64,000 nucleotides of DNA from Ascaphus truei. Lineage: Eukaryota; Chordata; Amphibia; Anura; Ascaphidae. The position numbers and the translations under genes were made by a program. The notes below the pieces were generated by a model, which saw nothing but the letters and a program-made list of their open reading frames with translations, was not told the DNA's origin and searched no databases. The stretch lies in contig WSYH01002467.1 in the NCBI GenBank assembly GCA_036426205.1, positions 1 to 64,000 of the forward strand, read 5' to 3'. Shown here piece by piece: positions 56,709-64,000 of this stretch (the stretch's first letter is position 1; every line of letters begins with the position of its first letter).

Positions 56709-59355
56709 TCAAAGCCATTTATTTAACATTAAAACATAACATATATAAATTAACATATTAGATGTCCTGCACCTCATACACTCATCTTCCAAGTTAGATG
56801 AACTGGATGTCCCAGGTGAAGAGACGTTTTCAGTCTCAGGTGACACATGACCTCCAGGAGCAACTATATAGAACAATAACATAAGTTGTTAATTGACATG
56901 TGTACATAATGAACATTGCGTTTGTGTATCTTGAGTATTTATGCCTAACTAACAGCATCACTTAATGAAATGAAAAGATGTGTCTGTGAAACTGAACATT
57001 CTCCATTTTAATAACAAAGTACATGACAGTGTACTTGGGACCTTTTTTTACACTACCATACAACATACAATGTTTATGCAGTAATGGTGTTTAAAAATAA
57101 TAGTTATATTGCACATACACTGCATATGTTGTACACTAAAATCACAATAATAATGTACATGACTACCATTACACGAACGTTGACTATGGTTATCATTAAG
57201 TACGTAATATTGGAATGTTATTTTTGTTGTACCAGGAAATGTGTGATAAATTATTATAAGGTACTGCAGGCCTCAATGTGGCTGGCACTCCACAACACAT
57301 GCAATGTGTCGCTCACAGATGCTACTTCTGTGATAAAGTGGTGTTCATATAATGTTCTAAATTTGAGTGAATGAATGTGTGATGTAGTTTTTAATACATA
57401 GTGGTTTGGTGTGTGAAATAGTACATAGTTACCATTTACAATGAATGTGATTAACTTATGTGTATGTTGGGACGTTTTAAGAACTGTAGTCCCTCCCCCA
57501 AAAGGTCCCATCACCCTGACATTTCAATAAATTGAAGCTGCAGAAAATGGTGTGAACAAAGTTGACCAAAACATGACCCTGTTATTTGGCTGTGTGCAAA
57601 ACCCCACCCCCTGTGTTCACGTGTATGCTGTGATGACATATTAATAGCACCTGCTTTAACACAATGGTAGATGAGCGAAGTAGTAGTGCGAACTGTGCTA
57701 CCTAAGAACACAAATACATATCAACTACAACCTGTCCCTAATTATGCTCTCTGTATATGACATGAAGCAAACTAGGACCTTTTATGAAACATAATCAAAT
57801 GTGTTAGTGCAAGTGATGTATGTTGCCCCTAGAACGCTATATGTTGGATGCATGATTTAAAGACGCAGTTATGTGGTGTTTGTAGGTGTAACATAATTGA
57901 CCAATGAATGTAAAATATATACTGTATATGTATGTACTGCAACAGTACATATGAATGTTTGCTCATTTGGATGCCTTAGACAGGTATGCAACCCTGTCGT
58001 TCCCCATCATCGGCCAGCATACAGCGCTTCCACTGCAGCAAAGGATTGTGGGAAATGACATGCAAATGAGCACTCAGTGCGACGATATATATACATTTGT
58101 GCTTTTACTAGGACACCGAAATATAACTATATATTGATAGATAGATATATTGAGAGAAACATATATACACATATATATATATGTAGGTATGCTTATATTG
58201 GGAAGAAAGTATAAGTAGCAGCAGAAATAAACAAAATAACTGTAACGTACGACACGCCTAGTACAGTAACATTTGTCACCTGGTGGAAATTCAGAGGAAT
58301 AAATTCCGAGGTCTCTGTCACCGGCCAAACCCTCCACGACGACGGGAAGAATTTTTTGTCGCAGCTGCTCCTCCAATAGTGTTAAGATGAGACGTTGTGA
58401 TGGCGGGCCACCTCCAGTGCCAGAAGCATGCACGCGTTGTGCTTGTATTTTTTTTTTTAAGCTAGCCCTGATGTCGTCAAATCTCTTGCGACAATTGTTC
58501 CGGTCCCTCACATGATTCCCACACGCATTCACAGCAATTATTATTTGATTCCACATTTCTGTTTTGCATGCAGAACTTCTCCGAACTTGAAATACATAGA
58601 AAAGATATGACGTTAATTCTTAATCATTAAACGATCAATTTCCTAAAGTGCTAGGTGTTCCAAGAGATACCTAACATGTTGGTGTAGGTGTTATCTGTGT
58701 AGCACATGAGCATTTACTTGTAAACATAGACATGTAAGGAAGCTTGCATGAATATTGTATGAAGTGTGCAGTAATTGAAGGACTGAGTGTTCTTGTCGTT
58801 GTAAATCTTGATAAAGATATGTTTGTAAAGTAAGTAACATTGCTAGATATTATGGACCAATAATTTGATATGAAGACACCTCACATGACGTAGGATAATA
58901 TGTATTTGATGAATGAATGCAAAGGTCGACTTACCTACTAAATGTCCATACAGACTGTCATAGTGCTCGAGAATCCCAGTGACAAGAGCTGTGTTTTCGT
59001 TGTCATTGAAGCGAGGATTACGTTGTTGATCCACACGTTTCTTCCGAGCACGTTTAGCCACAGCACTTGGCTGGTGCTGACTGGACTCTCCTTCTTCCAA
59101 TGGAAGAGACTCCAAAAGCGGCCCACCAGCAACAACACCACCACCAGACACACCAGCAGCAACTGAGCCACCAGCAGCACTCGCACTCCCAGCACCAGCA
59201 CTCCCACTCCCAGCAACAGCACTCGCACTCCCAGCAACAGCACTCGCACTCCCAGCAACATCACTCCCCTGAACCCTACGTTCACTCCGCCGCATACTCT
59301 CATGACTAGCACTACCACTCACACCAGCATCACTCTTTCCACGCTTTGCGGCCAT
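56709..59355 (-). CDS. Myb/SANT-like protein of the Harbinger element, three exons
   Basis: Exon 1 is 59355-58935, exon 2 is 58558-58280, exon 3 is 56863-56709; the total is 855 bases (284 residues plus stop). Donors read TAG|GTAAGT and CAG|GTGACA; acceptors read AACAG|AAA and ATATAG|TTG. Residues about 30-75 are Ala/Gly/Ser/Val repeats (SASAVAGSASAVAG), and a basic KRARKKR stretch lies near 110. The DNA-binding domain (about 120-215) starts RFNDNENTALV and continues across the splice to CRKRFDDIRASLKKK and the hallmark TGGGPP. Such proteins bind subterminal DNA and help the transposase reach the nucleus. Exon 3 (SPETENVSSPG) is less certain. I chose the MAAKRG start; an upstream Met adds a hydrophobic, unlikely extension. 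Confidence 0.72.
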
Positions 59356-59579
59356 ACCTCTAGCACTCACAAAAAAACAGAAAACAAATGTACAGCCAAT
59401 CACACTAAACACTTACACATACAAAACAAGACAAAGATGTAAACAAAACAACAAAGGACAAAGCACTCACAATAAACAACAACTCTCTCAGTCAATATGC
59501 AAATATTAAATCGCCCAGCTCTGTGCGTCTCTCTCTCTCTCACTCCCAACAACACAGAGAATGATTAACAGTACACGTT

Positions 59580-59847
59580 GCCTTTAAATATGCCGCGCTA
59601 TCCAATACATGCTTACTTCGCCTGATTCAGCAAGAAGTTTGATTGGCGAAACTAACAGCACCCCGCCATGCACGCCGATACACCTGTGTGTGATCGGCAA
59701 ATCATCGTGAGAGTGGGCGGAATGGTTTTCGGCTTGATTCGGAAGACATTCGGAACTTACTGCATACGGAGAGGGAAATTCGGCAAAAACATGCCAAATC
59801 GGTAAGCTTGGCGAATTATCTTTTTCGGCGCTTACTGCATCGAGCCC
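59580..59847. repeat. Right terminal and subterminal repeats
   Basis: It ends GCTTACTGCATCGAGCCC. An internal aacttactgcatacgg (about 59755-59770) and several attcgg/ttcggc words mirror the left end. Confidence 0.7.
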
Positions 59848-60102
59848 TAGATCACAGCACAAAGGATTTCTCTGTGGGATTGGACATTTCAGGAACATTT
59901 TAAATCTAATATGTCATTTTTAACATAACATTTCTTATTTTGGGTCATACTGGTCCACTGTTATATTACAGATAGAGCTTATGTTGCATTCTCCAATTAT
60001 TATTATTTTTTATGGTTCATGTCATATGTTTAGACCATTGGAGTCTAGGGTGTTACATAGGTTTTCATTGTCACCGTTTTATTATCGCTTGGTAATACTC
60101 AC
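59848..60102. other. Duplicated flank right of the Harbinger element
   Basis: It matches 20265-20518 with one extra base. It begins with the second copy of the TAG target duplication and runs directly into the LTR of provirus B. Confidence 0.85.
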
Positions 60103-60771
60103 TGACAAAGTTGAGACATTAGGGGGTCTGACGTAACAGCATTAGGATCTAAGAAGCCATTTTGTTTGACTATTTTAGTCCGCCGTCTTGTCTTTTCTTT
60201 GTATGTTTTTATGTCATCTTTCTATGTGAAGAAATCTGTGTGAACGAACGTGTGAAAGAGAGAATGGAATGTTTTCGCTCCTAGCTGACTTTATTGATCT
60301 TTCCTCATCCAATCAGCTCCAAATGAAAGTGTAAACAGGCCAGAAGTTATGAGAAGCCTTGTTAGCAGTCTCAGATTCTTACAGTGAAACTGTTTGTCAT
60401 ACTAATATGCCAGGTGGCAGAACAGAAACATCACATTTAACCCCATAATGATTTTTTAGCTTACGAACATTTATCCAGTATTATGTATTACAAGATTGTC
60501 ATTTTAGTTGACGCACACTTCCATCATGTGTTATGTATTACAAACTTACATCAGTTTTAGCATTGTTATGTATTACAAAATGATGTAATATTTAGTGACG
60601 CGCAAGCCCCCCCATAAAGGGGTGGAGCTTTAGTTTTTAGGGTATAAATGTATCTCATACCATATTATCTGGGAGAGAGCTTTTTGTTTTGAAGCTGTCT
60701 CCGCTGTGTGCACCTGAAATAAACTCATTTGATAACTGAATTTTTGTTGTAACATTTTTACAGCTTCAACA
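60103..60771 (+). repeat. 5' LTR of provirus B (tRNA-iMet family)
   Basis: It matches 20519-21192, with the same TGACAAAG start, TATA box, AATAAA and TTCAACA end. The upstream flank is the same as for provirus A, so this is a duplicated locus and not an independent insertion. Confidence 0.85.
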
Positions 60772-60773
60772 GA

Positions 60774-60793
60774 TGGTAGCAGAGGATGGTTTC
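60774..60793 (+). promoter_or_regulatory. Primer-binding site, initiator tRNA-Met, provirus B
   Basis: Same exact 20-base complement as at 21195-21214. Confidence 0.85.
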
Positions 60794-62238
60794 CAATATC
60801 TCGGATGCAGAGCACCTGGACAGGCCACTCCTCGGTCACTCAAACCTGAGCGCTCATCAGAATCAAGGTAAAAGGCACCTTTTTGAGGAAAGCCAAGTTT
60901 AAAATTGTTTGAGTGCTGTGTAGAGAGCTGGTCCTTAAAGGGTGTCTTCTCTGAGTGACGGAAACCAGCAGTATCAAGTGAGTTTATTATTCTCTGTTCC
61001 TGTATTCATTTTAAAGTGTAAGAGTTGTTAGGGGCTAAAGTGAGAGTCCCGTTAAAAGCTTTGGTGATTTTGGTGAAGAGAGGGAGTGTTTGTATGCTTA
61101 AGGGATTGTTTTTAGACCGTCCTGGGTTGTGATAAATATTTTTGTTGTCTGAGCAGGACGGGTCCCTGATTGTACATTTGCTCTGTCTTGTCATTAACAT
61201 ACCAAGTGAGTTTATTCATGGATATCTGTTTAGAAGGTCTTATCTGTATCCATGTTATAAAAGTATAAGGTTTATCAGGACTGGGTTGGACCCGCTGAAG
61301 TAATTCAAGTTTTTTCTTTGGTATAGTTATGGTGAAAAAATATGATTGGGGAACAGTCTCATAACAGGTCCTTATTTGCATATTTACACTATTCAGAACA
61401 ATAACGTTACAAAAGTATTGTACAGGTCAATTAAATTTGATTATTGTATCAGGAGTATTGTACAGGTCAATTAAATTTGATTGCTGTAACAGGGGAATAA
61501 TGGGAAACCAAAAATTCTCAAAAGATTGTGTGTCTGCAGACAAAAAAAATAAAGAATGAATACAGAGAACGAAAAGGGACAATATAAATATATTTTGTTG
61601 GCCAGTGAATGGCACTGTTTGTACTATTATCAACAATTTGCGCAGATGTTTAAATAAGAGGGGTCTTTTCTGTGGGATTGAGAAGCTCAGGGAGCGCCGT
61701 CTCGTGTGTTTTTGAATCCCACAGGGAAACATACCTTACGTTAATAGGGGTCAAAAGAATTCTGTTGAGGGACAGGAGGGTCCCGCTGCATTTATTTTAA
61801 CCATTGCCAGGACAGAAGTTAATATAATAACAAGTGAAATAGAAAGTAAATAGGAAAGAATTAGCAAGTGAATTTGCCGATAGATAATCAAGGCATATGA
61901 TGGTGTTGAGGAACTAGGTATTGAGGGTTATTTTTATGAAAGGGTTATATGCAGAAATGGCGATACAATTAGAGACTGTGTATATTGTTTGGAAGGTACA
62001 GAAAGTGTTATAATTGTAAAAAAAAAAAAAAAAAGGCAGGACATTTTGCCAGTAATTGCAGAGCAGCCCTAAGAGAGAGAATAGAAGGGAACGGAAAAGA
62101 ATGGGCATATGATAAAGTAGCCCTGTAACTGGTAAAAATTAAAAGGTTTGTTCATACTGGCCACACGAATAGGTCTTTTAAACCAGAAAATATTCTTTTT
62201 CCTTCTGTTCTAATGGCAACTAGAAAGAGAATCAGAAT
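60794..62238 (+). mobile_element. Provirus B internal region, deleted
   Basis: It matches the leader of provirus A with a single copy of the 958-bp segment, then ends after gcaactagaaagagaatcag where another LTR starts directly. No gag, pol or env. Only about 1.45 kb remains, so this is a defective copy. Confidence 0.8.
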
Positions 62239-62912
62239 TGACAAAGTTGAGACATTAGGGGGTCTGACGTAACAGCATTAGGATCTAAGAAGCCATTTTG
62301 TTTGACTATTTTAGTCCGCCATCTTGTCTTGTCTTTGTATGTTTTTATGCCATCTTTCTATGTGAAGAAATCTGTGTGAACGAACGTGTGAAACAGAGAA
62401 TGGAATGTTTTCGCCCCTAGCTGACTTTATTGATCTTTCCTCATCCAATCAGCTCCAAATGAAAGTGTAAACAGGCCAGAAGTTATGAGAAGCCTTGTTA
62501 GCAGTCTCAGATTCTTACAGTGAAACTGTTTCTCATACTAATATGCCAGGTGGCAGAACAGAAACATCACATTTAACCCCATAATGATTTTTTAGCTTAC
62601 GTACATTTATCCAGTATTATTATGTATTACAAGATTATGTCATTTTAGTTAACGCACACTTACATCATTTGTTATGTATTACAAACTTACATCAGTTTTA
62701 GCATTGTTATGTATTACAAAATGATGTCATATTTAGTGACGCACAAGCCCCCCCATAAAGGGGTGGAGCTTTAGTTTTTAGGGTATAAATGTATCTCATA
62801 CCGTGTTATATGGGGGAGAGCTTTTTGTTTTGAAGCTGTCTCCGCTGTGTGCACCTGAAATAAACTCATTTGATAACTGAACTTTTGTAGTAACATTTTT
62901 ACAGCTTTTACA
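62239..62912 (+). repeat. Third full LTR of the tRNA-iMet family
   Basis: 674 bp, TGACAAAG start and TTTTACA end. It is followed again by a primer-binding site, so the order is LTR, interior, LTR, interior. Confidence 0.85.
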
Positions 62913-62914
62913 GA

Positions 62915-62934
62915 TGGTAGCAGAGGATGGTTTC
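62915..62934 (+). promoter_or_regulatory. Primer-binding site, initiator tRNA-Met, third copy
   Basis: Exact repeat of the 20-base site, two bases after the LTR end. Confidence 0.85.
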
Positions 62935-63506
62935 CAATATCTCGGATGCAGAGCACCTGGACAGGCCACTCCTCGGTCACTCAAACCTGAGCGCTCATCA
63001 GAATCAAGGTAAAAGGCACCTTTTTGAGGAAAGCCTGAGTTTAAAATGGTTTGAGTGCTGTGTAGAGAGCTGGTCCTTAAAGGGTGTCTTCTCTGAGTGA
63101 CGGAAACCAGCAGTATCAAGTGAGTTTATTATTCTCTGTTCCTGTATTCATTTTAAAGTGTAAGAGTTGTTAAGAGTTGTTAGGGGCTAAAGTGAGAGTC
63201 CCGTTAAAAGCTTTGGTGATTTTGGTGAAGAGATGGAGTGTTTGTATGCTTAAGGGATTGTTTTTAGACCGTCATGGGTTGTGATAAATATTTTTGTTGT
63301 CTGAGCAGGACGGGTCCCTGATTGTACATTTGCTCTGTCTTGTCATTAACATACCAAGTGAGTTTATTCATGGATATCTGTTTAGAAGGTCTTATCTATA
63401 TCAATGTTATAAAAGTATAAGGTCTATCAGGACTGGGTTGGACCCGCTGAAGTAATTCAAGTTTTTTCTTTGGTATAGTTATGGTGAAAAAATATGATTG
63501 GGGAAC
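62935..63506 (+). mobile_element. Leader of a further tRNA-iMet family copy, cut at 63506
   Basis: It matches 61000-61350 and 21215-21765, then is interrupted after gattggggaac, where a different element begins. Confidence 0.8.
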
Positions 63507-64000
63507 TGTGACGATAGCTTCCACAGGCTTATTAATATTACACAAAAATAATTGGGTTTGAACTGAACGAGGCTTAAGATATAATAAATTGTATTTATTC
63601 CTTAGAATAAAGGTGAACACAACAGATAATACAGTAACAAACAAGAAGTACACTTACTTAAGGGTTGGGGAATGAGAAGTATGATGTAGCATTTCTCTCA
63701 TCAGTCAGGAAATCATTCAGGTGATATCAAGTAACCATATCAGCAAACGAAGACAAAGGATATATGGGTGGACAGCAGTTTATAAACCTTTTGTCCCTCT
63801 ATCTGTACCATTAAGCACTGGTGATTGGTTTTCAATTACCTCCAGCCAATCTTTAACATGGGAACCCATTTCAACACATGCCCCCCTGCTAGCTGGCCCA
63901 TGCGCAGTACAACTCTGGGGTCTCATTTCTGTAGCCCCACATATGCAAATGGAATGCCAGCCATTCTACACATTTGGCTTTATGGCAGGAAAACCTTTGT
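63507..64000 (-). mobile_element. End of another transposable element, runs off the window
   Basis: It begins TGTGACGATAGC at a clean break in the provirus leader. A minus-strand AATAAA/TAAATACAA region lies at about 63588-63606. Its layout (tttatt box, aacac, caat boxes, gcccatgcgcag) recalls the element at 5138-6721, but the termini differ. It may be an LTR or an inverted-repeat element. Confidence 0.45.

Larger units (their letters stand above)
48938..59847 (+). mobile_element. PIF/Harbinger DNA transposon, 10.9 kb, with three protein genes
   Basis: The left end is GGGCCTCATGCAGTAAGCG; the right end, reversed, is GGGCTCGATGCAGTAAGCG. Target duplication is TAG (48935-48937 and 59848-59850), and the uninterrupted site exists at 20265-20267, which fixes both ends exactly. 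It encodes a DDE transposase (plus strand), a Myb/SANT-like protein (minus strand) and a forkhead-domain protein (minus strand). The first two are the usual pair in this superfamily. At 10.9 kb it is longer than I expect for such elements; the interior is AT-rich and holds a small nested GC-rich hairpin element. Confidence 0.92.

Noticed and set aside
58938..59318. 126-residue Val/Leu-rich minus-strand frame
   Set aside because: Alternate-frame shadow of the Ala/Gly/Ser repeat in Myb-like exon 1.

Overview
The window reads as vertebrate nuclear DNA, most likely from a frog or another amphibian. This is an inference. It rests on two camello/NAT8-type acetyltransferase genes with vertebrate splice signals, class I-like endogenous retroviruses, a PIF/Harbinger transposon with spliced genes, and long satellite tracts. 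Host genes are few. Most of the 64 kb is transposable elements, segmental duplication and tandem repeats.

Layout, left half. 1-4290 holds the 5' part of a broken endogenous retrovirus on the minus strand (pol, protease and gag remnants, a tRNA-Lys-like primer-binding site, an LTR with 51-bp repeats). 5138-6721 is a DNA element with long terminal inverted repeats, directly upstream of NAT8-like gene 1 (6835-7506). A 31-bp minisatellite and an indel-rich copy of 4.4-6.2 kb follow. That copy is cut by a complete LTR element (10855-17252, minus strand) which carries a decayed coiled-coil gene instead of a recognisable gag-pol. NAT8-like gene 2 (17853-18524) and a second 31-bp minisatellite come next. 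20519 starts a provirus with an exact initiator-tRNA-Met primer-binding site; its leader holds a 958-bp tandem duplication and it ends in an env transmembrane remnant and the start of a 3' LTR.

Layout, right half. 26.7-33.3 kb is an indel-rich second reading of the provirus end, with a GC-rich LTR element inserted. 33.3-35.4 kb holds a decayed Harbinger transposase fragment and a 50-bp repeat. 35.4-48.6 kb is an indel-rich copy of the NAT8 gene 2 tail that expands into an 11.5-kb array of a 42-bp repeat with a CACGTG E-box in each unit. 48938-59847 is a 10.9-kb Harbinger transposon with 3-bp TAG target duplications. The duplicated locus at 20265 preserves its empty site. It encodes a DDE transposase (two exons, one stop), a three-exon Myb/SANT-like protein, and, unusually, a divergent forkhead-domain protein. 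60103-63506 holds further provirus sequence of the tRNA-iMet family, and another element runs off the right edge.

How the parts relate. The Harbinger transposase and Myb-like protein are the standard two-protein set of this superfamily; the forkhead gene is an extra and is the best candidate for something new. The NAT8 genes lie in a duplicated block. Several blocks (about 8.9-11.0, 26.7-33.3 and 35.4-48.5 kb) differ from their clean counterparts mainly by scattered single-base indels. This looks like unpolished long-read sequence joined at contig ends, so reading frames there should not be trusted.
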